NCBI RefSeq assembly: GCF_900109515.1
Contig: NZ_FOBD01000010.1
Coordinates: 124,001-188,000 of the forward strand
DNA: 64,000 nt
Source of the DNA: Paenibacillus sp. OK003
Lineage (GTDB): Bacteria > Bacillota > Bacilli > Paenibacillales > Paenibacillaceae
Direction of reading: 5' to 3'
The position numbers and the translations under genes were made by a program. Shown one piece after another: positions 56,632 through 64,000 of the stretch. The notes under the pieces are model-generated. The model worked only from the letters and a program-made list of their open reading frames with translations. It was not told the DNA's origin and ran no database searches. Within the stretch, counting starts at the first letter, position 1, and the number at the start of each line of letters is the position of its first letter.

Positions 56632-57675
56632 ATGTTTGGATTCCGATTCGTGAAGTTTCAACCCAGTGAGTATGTAATGAAAGTGAAGAATGGGCAGGTA
56701 CAGCGTCAAGGTGTAGGGTTATCCTTTTATTATTATGAGCCGACGACATCGGTGGTGGTTCTGCCTGTATCTTCGGTGGATGTGCCCTTTATGTTCGAAG
56801 AAATAACAGCCGATTATCAAACCGTTACGGTTCAGGGTCAACTGAGCTATCGTATCGTTGATTATATGAAAATCACCCAAAGCTTGAACTACACGTACAA
56901 TTTGCGCAAAAACAGATATATCTCCGATGATCCTGGCAAGTTGGATCAACGTGTGATTACGACCGCCAAAGTGCTGACCAAAAAACATCTGGAGCAAATG
57001 CCCCTGAAGGAAGCCATTCAATCGAGCGAACGGCTGGTCAGCAGCATTAAACGGGAAGTGGTGCAGAGTGAGGAACTGGAGAAATTGGGCGTAGAGTTGA
57101 TGAGTCTGTCCATTCTGGCCATTTTGCCCAATAAAGAGACGATGCGTGCACTGGAAGCACAAGCGCGGGAAGAAATTTTACGCGAGGCCGACGAAGCGCT
57201 GTATGTACGTCGCAATGCATCCATTGAACAGGAGCGGAAAGTGAAGGAGAACGAACTGAACACGGAAATTGCCGTAGAGACGAAGAAACAGCAGATTCGA
57301 GAAACGCAATTACATGCCGAGCGTTCGGTGAAACAGAAACAAAATGAGATGGAACAGGAACAGCTCCAATTCAATACGGCGATGGAGGAACGGAAGCAAC
57401 AGCTCATTGAACTGACGATTGCCAATCAGAATGCCGAAGCTGATGCCAAAGCCTATGAAATTGCTGCCGTGATGAACTCGTTACAACAGGTGGAGCCTAG
57501 CGTGCTACAGGCGATGGCGAACATGGGGATGAACTCGGATAAACTGATTGCCCTTGCATTCCAGGAGCTGGCTGAGAATGCCGGGAAAATTGGACAGCTT
57601 AACATTTCGCCGGATCTGCTGCAAGGATTGATGAATCCACCGACAAGAGAGCAGCAAGGAGGTCGGGCACGATGA
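56632..57675 (+). CDS. SPFH/band 7 domain protein
   Basis: A 347-residue protein of the stomatin/flotillin superfamily. Residues ~5-185 form the SPFH fold (VQRQGVGLSFYYYEPTTSVV, MFEEITADYQTVTVQGQLSYRI, ELEKLGVELMSLSILAILP). Residues ~170-290 are a long Glu/Gln/Arg coiled coil, with a small C-terminal helical part. No N-terminal membrane helix is evident, so it is probably peripheral. Such proteins build scaffolds at membranes. The stop overlaps the next start by four bases (ATGA), coupling it to the NAD-kinase-like gene. Confidence 0.88.
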   Translation: MFGFRFVKFQPSEYVMKVKNGQVQRQGVGLSFYYYEPTTSVVVLPVSSVDVPFMFEEITADYQTVTVQGQLSYRIVDYMKITQSLNYTYNLRKNRYISDDPGKLDQRVITTAKVLTKKHLEQMPLKEAIQSSERLVSSIKREVVQSEELEKLGVELMSLSILAILPNKETMRALEAQAREEILREADEALYVRRNASIEQERKVKENELNTEIAVETKKQQIRETQLHAERSVKQKQNEMEQEQLQFNTAMEERKQQLIELTIANQNAEADAKAYEIAAVMNSLQQVEPSVLQAMANMGMNSDKLIALAFQELAENAGKIGQLNISPDLLQGLMNPPTREQQGGRAR

Positions 57676-58775
57676 GACTTGGGAAGGCAAGCCAGACTGT
57701 AGCCGCACACATTACTGGAGGAGAACCGATGACCGAATACAAGTTGATTCTGGTCAAACGCAGAACGAGGCTGGAAGAATTGGTGGTTCGCTATAATACG
57801 GTCCAACAAGCCCAGTTCTATATTGAACGGTTGGGAGCAGACTTCAGTGATTACCTGGAGGAGGACAGACGTTATCATCACTCCGTGCAGCAAGCCCAGC
57901 AGCAGCTCAGCCAACTGGGCCGGGTTCAGACCATTGATCGGGAACATGTACCCAATTTTATTTTTGGAGCACAGGACATTGTGGTAGTAATCGGACAGGA
58001 CGGTCTTGTTGCCAATACGCTCAAGTATGTAACCGAGCAGCCGCTCATTGGTGTTAATCCTGACCCCATGCGTTGGGATGGGGTATTGCTGCCATTTACG
58101 GTAGAGGATCTGAGCTTCATAATTCCTGATGTTATTCGTAAACGCCGCTCCCTGAAAGAAGTGACTCTGGCCAAAGTGGAGCTGAATGATGGGCAGTATC
58201 TCTATGGCGTCAACGATCTGTTCATTGGCCGCAAGACGCATGTATCTGCTCGCTATGAAGTTCGCATGGGTTCATCGGTAGAGCAACAATCCTCCAGCGG
58301 AGTAATTGTATCCACGGGAATGGGATCGACGGGCTGGTTCAAAAGTGTGCTGGCAGGTGCTGCTGGAGTCGTGGGCTCGGAAGCGTGGCAGCATATCCAA
58401 GCGGGTGAAGCGTTCATCTCCGCTAGAGACAGCAAAAGCTCTCATTCAACCTCGAACTCTAGAGGGAAAGGTTATTCAGAAGCATATGTCGCTGCGACAG
58501 CATCTGCACAGGGGAGCATGAGCGGCATGAATCATTTCGGTTGGGATGCGCCTTATCTGTATTTTACAGTACGTGAACCCTTCCCCAGCCGGACGACTGC
58601 AGCCAATCTGGTGTTTGGACAGATTCATCCGAAACAGCCATTACAGATTGTCTCCCAGATGCCGGAGGATGGCGTTATTTTCAGTGACGGGGTAGAACAG
58701 GACTTTCTCGAATTTAATTCCGGGGTAGAAGCCACCATAGGTTTAGCGGAGAAGCGTGGACGGCTCGTAGTCTGA
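57672..58775 (+). CDS. NAD-kinase-like protein coupled to the SPFH protein
   Basis: A 367-residue protein with NAD/sugar-kinase-fold motifs: VVVIGQDGLVANTLKYV near 105-120 in place of the GGDGT loop, GVNDLFIG near 179 in place of the NE motif, and VSTGMGSTGW near 213-222 in place of STPTGSTAY. The catalytic-loop Asp is retained, but the second Gly is Gln, so activity or substrate may differ from NAD kinase. An extra ~60-residue region lies before the fold, and a Ser-rich insertion (KSSHSTSNSRGKGY) near 250. Both ATG 57672 (AAGGAGG, 9-base spacing) and ATG 57729 (GGAGGAG) have good ribosome sites. Confidence 0.78.
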   Translation: MRLGKASQTVAAHITGGEPMTEYKLILVKRRTRLEELVVRYNTVQQAQFYIERLGADFSDYLEEDRRYHHSVQQAQQQLSQLGRVQTIDREHVPNFIFGAQDIVVVIGQDGLVANTLKYVTEQPLIGVNPDPMRWDGVLLPFTVEDLSFIIPDVIRKRRSLKEVTLAKVELNDGQYLYGVNDLFIGRKTHVSARYEVRMGSSVEQQSSSGVIVSTGMGSTGWFKSVLAGAAGVVGSEAWQHIQAGEAFISARDSKSSHSTSNSRGKGYSEAYVAATASAQGSMSGMNHFGWDAPYLYFTVREPFPSRTTAANLVFGQIHPKQPLQIVSQMPEDGVIFSDGVEQDFLEFNSGVEATIGLAEKRGRLVV

Positions 58776-58855
58776 CCTTTATTTCCAAACCGTTTCCGGC
58801 TAGAATGGTAAACTAGATGTAGAAGATATGTCAGGGAACGGAAAGAGGGTTGACG

Positions 58856-59569
58856 ATGCAATCCATATTATTGGTTGAAGATGATGCGAAGCTCGCAGGA
58901 TTGCTGGCGGCATATCTGATCCGAAATGGTTTTCAAGTGCAGATTGTAGCAGATTTCCGTCATGTACTAGATGAATTCGTGCAGATCGGCCCGGATTTAG
59001 TATTGATGGATGTGAATCTGCCTCAATTTGATGGCTACTACTGGTGTAGACAGATCCGTTCGCATTCCATATGTCCCATTCTATTTATTTCGGCTCGTGA
59101 CAGTGGCATGGATCAGGTTATGGCGCTGGAACATGGGGCGGATGATTATATTACGAAGCCTTTTCAATACGAGGTTGTTCTTGCTAAAGTTCGTAGTCAC
59201 CTGCGTAGAGCATACGGGATGTATGCAGCTGTACAACCAGAAATGAAAGTGGAAAATGGCCCCATGTTACTGTACCCCGAGAGATATGTACTGGAGTACG
59301 ATGGTCGTTCCGTGGAGCTGACACAGAAGGAATCCGTATTGGTCGAAGCACTGATGGCCAAGGCAGGCCGGGTAGTTGGCCGGGAACGTTTGCTCGAACT
59401 GATGTGGGAAGATCAGCATTTTATTGATGATAATACATTGAATGTGTACATTACACGTGTTCGCCGCAAGCTGAAGGATCTGGGGGCTGAAGAAGTTTTG
59501 GAAACCGTTCGCGGAGCGGGCTACCGATTGCTTGATTTGGAGTCACCTGTCCAAGAGGACCGACAATGA
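58856..59569 (+). CDS. Response regulator (BceR-like)
   Basis: A 237-residue OmpR-type regulator. The receiver has ILLVEDDAKLAGLL, phospho-Asp in LMDVNLPQFDGY and Lys in DYITKPFQYEVVLAKV; the C-terminal winged helix ends VYITRVRRKL...VRGAGYRLL. The start ATG follows GAAAGAGGG; an in-frame TTG six bases earlier is unlikely. Part of a Bce-type module with kinase and ABC transporter in the usual order R-S-A-B; overlaps the kinase start by four bases. Confidence 0.93.
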   Translation: MQSILLVEDDAKLAGLLAAYLIRNGFQVQIVADFRHVLDEFVQIGPDLVLMDVNLPQFDGYYWCRQIRSHSICPILFISARDSGMDQVMALEHGADDYITKPFQYEVVLAKVRSHLRRAYGMYAAVQPEMKVENGPMLLYPERYVLEYDGRSVELTQKESVLVEALMAKAGRVVGRERLLELMWEDQHFIDDNTLNVYITRVRRKLKDLGAEEVLETVRGAGYRLLDLESPVQEDRQ

Positions 59570-60558
59570 AACTGTTCTTAAGAGATCAGCTGCCCCTCAT
59601 CGGATTTTATTTGCTGCAAATGCTGCTTGTCCCATGTGTATATTGGCTCTCAGGTGAGGAACGCCCCATGAGGATTGTTCTTTATGGCATGTTTCTGAGT
59701 ACAGTGGTATTGATCGTGTATCTGACCGTGCGTTATTTCCAGCTCCATCCGTATTACCGTGTACTCCAGCAGCCACAACGGCTGATACAGGAGCCTTTCC
59801 AATCGCTGGGCAGTGCCCCTTTGGCGGATTCACTACAGGAATTAATGCGTGAACTGGAGCGTAACCGTCAGGATGAGATGGGTCAATTGCGCAGTCATAA
59901 TGAGCAGCAGGTTGTGCTCATGAATCGTTGGGTCCATCAGATGAAGACCCCACTGTCCATCATTCAGTTGACCCTGGAAGATGTGGATGATGATAAAACT
60001 GCAGGCAGCATACAGGATGAGCTGGATAAAATGCGCAAAGGCTTGGAAATGGTACTTCATTCTTCACGCCTGGAACAGTTCGAAGGGGATTTTCGCGTAG
60101 AGCTTCTATCTCTACCCGAGGTGGTTCGAAGCAGCGTAGCTGAGAATCGACGTTTGTTTATTCGCAGAGGAATTACGCCGGATATTCGAATGGACAACGA
60201 CCTTCGAGTCTACAGTGACTCCAAATGGCTGCGGTTCATGTTTACCCAGATTTTGACGAATGCCGTTAATTACTCAGATAGCCAAGCAGGTAAAAAAGTC
60301 ACCATTACCGCTTATATGAAGGAAGAACGAATCGTATTAGATATTCAGGATCAGGGTATCGGCATATCGGCTGAAGATATTCAACGTGTGTTTCATCCTT
60401 ACTTCACCGGAGAGCGGGGAAGACAGTATCATGAATCTACAGGCATGGGACTATATCTGGTCCGTGAGATCAGTACACGTTTGGGTAACCAGATAGAATT
60501 GTTCTCCAAACCCGATGAAGGAACATTGGTCCAATTTAGCTGGATGAATCGAAGATAG
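59566..60558 (+). CDS. Intramembrane-sensing histidine kinase (BceS-like)
   Basis: A 330-residue kinase with two close N-terminal membrane helices (~13-32 and ~38-57) and almost no extracellular loop, the hallmark of BceS-type kinases. They sense antimicrobial peptides through their ABC transporter rather than directly. The phospho-His is in NRWVHQMKTPLSIIQLTLED, and the ATPase motifs are DQGIGISAEDI and GMGLYLVREISTRLG. Translationally coupled to the regulator; a terminator (60561-60591, GCGC...GTGC then T7) separates it from the transporter genes. Confidence 0.94.
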   Translation: MKLFLRDQLPLIGFYLLQMLLVPCVYWLSGEERPMRIVLYGMFLSTVVLIVYLTVRYFQLHPYYRVLQQPQRLIQEPFQSLGSAPLADSLQELMRELERNRQDEMGQLRSHNEQQVVLMNRWVHQMKTPLSIIQLTLEDVDDDKTAGSIQDELDKMRKGLEMVLHSSRLEQFEGDFRVELLSLPEVVRSSVAENRRLFIRRGITPDIRMDNDLRVYSDSKWLRFMFTQILTNAVNYSDSQAGKKVTITAYMKEERIVLDIQDQGIGISAEDIQRVFHPYFTGERGRQYHESTGMGLYLVREISTRLGNQIELFSKPDEGTLVQFSWMNRR

Positions 60559-60560
60559 AG

Positions 60561-60591
60561 GCGCTTTGCTCATGGGCAAGGTGCTTTTTTT
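60561..60591 (+). terminator. Terminator between the two-component and transporter genes
   Basis: GCGCTTTGCTC and GGGCAAGGTGC pair imperfectly across the small loop, followed by T7. Confidence 0.8.
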
Positions 60592-60616
60592 ATGGATGTA
60601 GGAGAAGGGGAACATA

Positions 60617-60690
60617 ACCTTAAACGCTGTGTAAGGAAAGTTTAAGGTAAATCGATAGCAGGGTTGCAGGAGGTCGTTTAGGATAAGGAT
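60617..60690 (+). promoter_or_regulatory. Operator and promoter of the Bce-type transporter
   Basis: ACCTTAAAC (60617-60625) and GTTTAAGGT (60640-60648) form a perfect 9-bp inverted repeat with a 14-base spacer. Weak promoter elements follow: TTGCAG (60664) and GGATAT 17 bases later. A strong operator before a weak promoter fits activation by the adjacent response regulator, which is inferred. Confidence 0.7.
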
Positions 60691-60729
60691 ATGAAAACAA
60701 AGCATAGTTTAGTTGGAGGGGAAACACCT

Positions 60730-61500
60730 ATGGAAATGTTGCAAGTTTCGGCACTAAATAAAGTGTATCAGGGCAAAGTGCAGACTCAAGCCCTTAGTGA
60801 TATTCATCTGACCATCAAGCAGGGTGAATTTGTAGGGATTATGGGACCATCGGGCAGTGGGAAAACGACGTTGCTTAATATGGTCTCGACCATTGATGAG
60901 CCAAGTTCAGGCAAGGTGCTGATTAATGGCATGAATCCGTTTGATATGAAAAAGAAAGAACTCGCCATGTTCCGACGTCGGGAACTCGGATTTGTATTTC
61001 AGGATTTTAATCTGCTCGATACCTTGACCGTTGCTGAAAATATAGTACTCCCCTTGACGCTGGACAAGGTCAAGCTGAAGGAGATGGAGAGCAGACTCGA
61101 TCGGATTACCACTCAGCTTGGAATTGATCACATTCTGGATAAACGCGTCTATGAAATCTCGGGCGGACAGCGGCAGCGAACAGCCATTGCAAGAGCTATG
61201 ATTAATATGCCATCCATTGTACTGGCCGATGAACCGACTGGTGCGCTGGACTCCACGTCATCTCAAGCGGTAATGGAATCGCTTGAACAGATCAACCAGC
61301 AAGAGAAAACAACCATTATGCTGGTCACACATGATCCACTTGCCGCAAGTTATTGTCATCGGATTGTGTTTATCAAGGATGGCAAGCTCGCAGCCGAAGT
61401 GCAACGTGGCGATAATCGTCAGACATTCTTTCAACGGATTATTGATACATTATCCTTCTGGGGAGGGAATTCGCATGAGCTTTCCTCAGTTCGCCTTTAA
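60730..61500 (+). CDS. Bce-type ABC transporter ATPase
   Basis: A 256-residue ATPase of the peptide-antibiotic family (BceA). Walker A is GPSGSGKTT, the signature ISGGQRQR and Walker B VLADEPTGALD; the C-terminus has ASYCHRIVFIKDGKLA. GGAGGGG before ATG 60730 sets the start; ATG 60691 is in frame but lies at the expected transcription start. Its end overlaps the permease gene by 26 bases. It powers removal of cell-wall antibiotics from lipid II-cycle targets and provides the signal to the kinase. Confidence 0.95.
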   Translation: MEMLQVSALNKVYQGKVQTQALSDIHLTIKQGEFVGIMGPSGSGKTTLLNMVSTIDEPSSGKVLINGMNPFDMKKKELAMFRRRELGFVFQDFNLLDTLTVAENIVLPLTLDKVKLKEMESRLDRITTQLGIDHILDKRVYEISGGQRQRTAIARAMINMPSIVLADEPTGALDSTSSQAVMESLEQINQQEKTTIMLVTHDPLAASYCHRIVFIKDGKLAAEVQRGDNRQTFFQRIIDTLSFWGGNSHELSSVRL

Positions 61501-63424
61501 CAACATTCGCCGAAACGGGCGGGCGTACATCGCCTTTTTCCTAAGCAGTGCATTCATGGTCATGATATTCTTCGCGTATGCGATGTTTATCTATCATCCG
61601 TTTGTTGAGAAATTGCCGATTGGCAAAACCACGGCAGCGGGAATGCAGGTTGCCTCCGTCATCGTATATGTTTTCGCGATCTTCTTTGTTATGTATTCCA
61701 TTAGTGCATTTCTGAAATCACGGAACAAGGAATTCGGTATTCTAACCATCTTGGGCGCGGAACCGGGACAGATTCGAAGACTGGTCATTCTGGAAAATAT
61801 GTTTATCGGATGTCTGTCCATTGTGGCTGGAATAGGTGGAGGCATGTTATTATCCAAGCTGTTCCTGATGTTAACCACCCGATTTATCGGTATGGAAGAT
61901 CTGCCTTTTTATTTCCCTGTAAAGGCCATGTTGATTACGGTGATTGCTTTTTTAGTACTATTCTTTTGCATTTCCCTGTTCACACTGGTCTTTATCGGAA
62001 ATAAGCGGGCATTGGAGCTGTTAACGGGCACAAGCAAACCCAAAAAGGAACCTAAAGCTTCATGGGTATTCTCTATTCTGGGTCTTGCGTTTCTGGTTAC
62101 GGGATTCATTGCGCTATATGGCAGTTTATCGAGTGAGAGCATTCTGATCGCTGCTGTGACAGGCATTGCAGGTACGTATTTTTTCTACTCGCAGCTTTCC
62201 GTGCTGGCCATTCGTCTGTTGAAGCGTAATCGCAAACGGGTATGGCACGGTACACGCTTGCTGTGGATTTCGGAGATGAGTTACAAAATAAAAGATAACG
62301 CACGTATGCTGTTTATGGTGACAGTGGTTATTGCGATTGCTTCCATGAGTGCAGTTTTCATTTTGTCGCTGGATCAACAGAATCGCCAAGTATTTAGAGA
62401 CAATCCTTTCCCAATTCGTTATAACGTGTACAGTGCATCGGAAGAGCCCAACATGGCACCCGTCAATGAGGTTCTTGATGCTGCCGGTCTTCAATATCAG
62501 GAGGTTTATCTGGAATATTTTAGGACGAGTACGGATGACAGTAGCATCAGTGTGATGTCTCTAAGTGATTTTAACCAGTTCAACACAATCCAGAACAAAC
62601 CGACCTATACGCTCACATCCCATACCGGTATATTCATTGATTCCCGTGATGTGGAGAACCCTCGAAATCAGGAAAGATTTCGTGCCTATGCCAAGGGGGA
62701 TGAGTTAACGCTGGATATGAATTCAGGGCCGGTTACACTCAATATTAAATACACTGAAATTGAACCGGAATTCAACGGACTTATGTATACCTCAGCCCTA
62801 GTTATTGTAAGTGATGAAGAGTTTAAGGCGCTTGCCGGACAATTGGACAAAGATGCTGTTTCCGGTAAATATCTTTATCATATCCCTTCATGGGGGGGAT
62901 CGGTGCCTGATCGGCAATCATCCGAAGCGATGGTTAGTGATCGGCTGGCGGGCATGGATAAGATCATTAGAAATAGCTCTAATAATAAAGACTTTTCCGG
63001 CTTTTTCACGACGCGATATGCCGACTTCGAAGATTTCAGACAGACAACGGCACTCTTTACCTTTTTGGGGGTATTCATAGGACTTATCTTCTCAATCTCC
63101 TCAGCCAGCTTTCTGTATTTCAGACTGCATACGGATCTTGAAGCGGATGGGAAAGTGGTACATTCTCTCTCGAAAATGGGGCTTAGCTTTCAAGAGATGA
63201 AGCGATCATCGACGATCCAGATTGCGATTCTCTTTTTCTTCCCGATTCTGATCTCGATCATTGAAACCCTCGTTGTGGTAAAACCGTTCCTGAAGGAATT
63301 CGGTATCACGGAATATTCGGTGCCTGTGTTAACCGTGTTTGGCGCGTTTCTGCTGGCACAGACCTTCTATTTCTTCGTTATTCGTTCAAGATATATATCT
63401 TCACTACGCAAAATGATGGTTTAG
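61475..63424 (+). CDS. Bce-type ABC transporter permease
   Basis: A 649-residue permease of the BceB/peptide-7 exporter type. About ten membrane helices, with a large extracellular domain (~300-510) between helices seven and eight, the normal architecture. The N-terminus MSFPQFAFNNIRRNGRAY is standard. GGGAGGG before ATG 61475 fixes the start; the frame is open further upstream but antisense to nothing and lies inside the ATPase gene. The drug specificity (bacitracin, lantibiotics or others) cannot be predicted. Confidence 0.94.
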   Translation: MSFPQFAFNNIRRNGRAYIAFFLSSAFMVMIFFAYAMFIYHPFVEKLPIGKTTAAGMQVASVIVYVFAIFFVMYSISAFLKSRNKEFGILTILGAEPGQIRRLVILENMFIGCLSIVAGIGGGMLLSKLFLMLTTRFIGMEDLPFYFPVKAMLITVIAFLVLFFCISLFTLVFIGNKRALELLTGTSKPKKEPKASWVFSILGLAFLVTGFIALYGSLSSESILIAAVTGIAGTYFFYSQLSVLAIRLLKRNRKRVWHGTRLLWISEMSYKIKDNARMLFMVTVVIAIASMSAVFILSLDQQNRQVFRDNPFPIRYNVYSASEEPNMAPVNEVLDAAGLQYQEVYLEYFRTSTDDSSISVMSLSDFNQFNTIQNKPTYTLTSHTGIFIDSRDVENPRNQERFRAYAKGDELTLDMNSGPVTLNIKYTEIEPEFNGLMYTSALVIVSDEEFKALAGQLDKDAVSGKYLYHIPSWGGSVPDRQSSEAMVSDRLAGMDKIIRNSSNNKDFSGFFTTRYADFEDFRQTTALFTFLGVFIGLIFSISSASFLYFRLHTDLEADGKVVHSLSKMGLSFQEMKRSSTIQIAILFFFPILISIIETLVVVKPFLKEFGITEYSVPVLTVFGAFLLAQTFYFFVIRSRYISSLRKMMV

Positions 63425-63425
63425 A

Positions 63426-63464
63426 TAGAGTTAGCGGTTTTGTGGATGCAATATTGGAGAATTA
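63426..63464. other. Short spacer before the shared terminator
   Basis: Nothing is seen here apart from AT-rich spacer between the permease stop and the terminator stem. Confidence 0.6.
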
Positions 63465-63516
63465 AAACAGCGTCAGCCAGGGACAAGAAAGTGATGTCCT
63501 GGGCTGACGCTGTTTG
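63465..63516 (+). terminator. Terminator after the Bce module
   Basis: AAACAGCGTCAGCC and GGCTGACGCTGTTT form a perfect 14-bp arm pair with an additional GGGACA/TGTCC stem inside; the T tail is short on both strands, so it may be shared with the minus-strand cat remnant. Confidence 0.85.
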
Positions 63517-63545
63517 ATTGATCTTTTATTAACTAATGAATCGAT

Positions 63546-63957
63546 TCACAGCCATTTCGTATACTGATCTGCGAGTGATTGTAACTCATTGTACAGCATA
63601 CCAGCATGGTAGCCGTCGCAAACGGCATGGTGAAATTGGATCGATAGTGGCAGCAGTATCTTTCTGTCAGACTGAACATATTTTCCTATTGTAAAAATGG
63701 GTAGTAAATAGGTTCCTTCGTTATAGACGTTCAGATTGAAGCTGGAGAAGCTGACCCACGGAATACTAGAAATGGGGAAGGTATTTGCTGGTTCGTTTGG
63801 TTTCGCAAGCATTAATTCCCTTGTTCTTAAGTTCAGCAAGCAAGCGGGTAATCTCAATATTAGCCGTCATACTATAGGTGCATCTAAGGTTGTTAATATA
63901 ATGCTCGAAATAGGGCTTTCTGCTCCAGTTCTCTACGTCAATCCGATTGAAAATCAT
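63546..63957 (-). pseudogene. Truncated chloramphenicol acetyltransferase (type A), frameshifted
   Basis: Two reading frames together resemble the two ends of a type A chloramphenicol acetyltransferase. The start side (63957 down) reads MIFNRIDVENWSRKPYFEHY through AELKNKGI, with an intact start and AGGAGG. The end side reads from about AKPNEPANTFPISS through IQFHHAVCDGYH (the catalytic His box) to WL. About 79 of ~216 residues are missing from the middle and the join is out of frame. The active-site His survives but the acyl/chloramphenicol-binding middle does not, so it is presumably inactive. This is based on the intact family layout. Confidence 0.88.
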
Positions 63958-64000
63958 TCATTATAACCTCCTAAAAATAATATTGAATTCTTCATTTTAG

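Overview
The window looks like chromosome from a Gram-positive, endospore-forming bacterium, most likely a Paenibacillus or close relative. The support is strong Shine-Dalgarno sequences with ATG/GTG/TTG starts, sigma-A-type promoters, Bacillus-type Fur boxes, a LicT/RAT antitermination locus, a GerMN-domain lipoprotein, two proteins carrying S-layer homology (SLH) domains, a double-headed DynA-type dynamin and a BceRSAB-type module. The species is inferred; no rRNA, tRNA, CRISPR array, prophage or insertion sequence was seen.

Layout. 1-3463: end of a siderophore-binding protein, a Fur-boxed AraC regulator with a fused ligand-binding domain (Btr type), a nitrilase-family amidase and a small unknown gene. 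3684-9221: a LysR regulator divergent from a beta-glucoside operon (PTS permease, LicT antiterminator, 6-phospho-beta-glucosidase) with promoter, cre, RAT and terminator all visible. 9345-11667: leuCD behind a promoter with a Fur box. 11943-18550: two paralogous cell-wall amidases, a GerMN lipoprotein and an SLH protein. 18714-23670: nth, a small unknown gene and dynA, whose linker DNA is a run of perfect hairpins at about 78% G+C. 23992-27611: a heterodimeric multidrug ABC exporter. 27748-29383: purT and a GNAT acetyltransferase. 29727-33606: a CAP-domain protein, then an SGNH hydrolase joined to a BcrA-like ABC transporter. 33683-38137: parE-parC. 38367-41000: two MarR regulators and a drug-efflux MFS protein. 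41112-43175: an alkyltransferase-like repair protein, a pseudouridine synthase and an rRNA methyltransferase. 43438-46799: an iron-starvation group (flavodoxin, YkuO-like protein, nitroreductase, and convergent HpaB-type monooxygenase), with Fur boxes in front of both transcription units. 47000-50603: a DUF1540 protein, a two-component system and a YceI-family protein. 50849-55207: a very large SLH-anchored GH53 galactanase. 55357-58775: a Fur-boxed siderophore-binding lipoprotein, then an SPFH/NAD-kinase-like gene pair. 58856-63424: a BceRSAB-type antibiotic sensing and resistance module. 63546-63957: a broken chloramphenicol acetyltransferase gene.

Three themes recur. Iron homeostasis appears at five Fur boxes. 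Drug defence appears as the ABC exporter, MFS pump, BcrA-like transporter, Bce module and cat remnant. Envelope biology appears as the amidases, SLH proteins, CAP protein, dynamin and SPFH protein. The least expected observations are the hairpin array inside dynA, the Fur-controlled flavin monooxygenase group, and the coupled SPFH/NAD-kinase-like operon.
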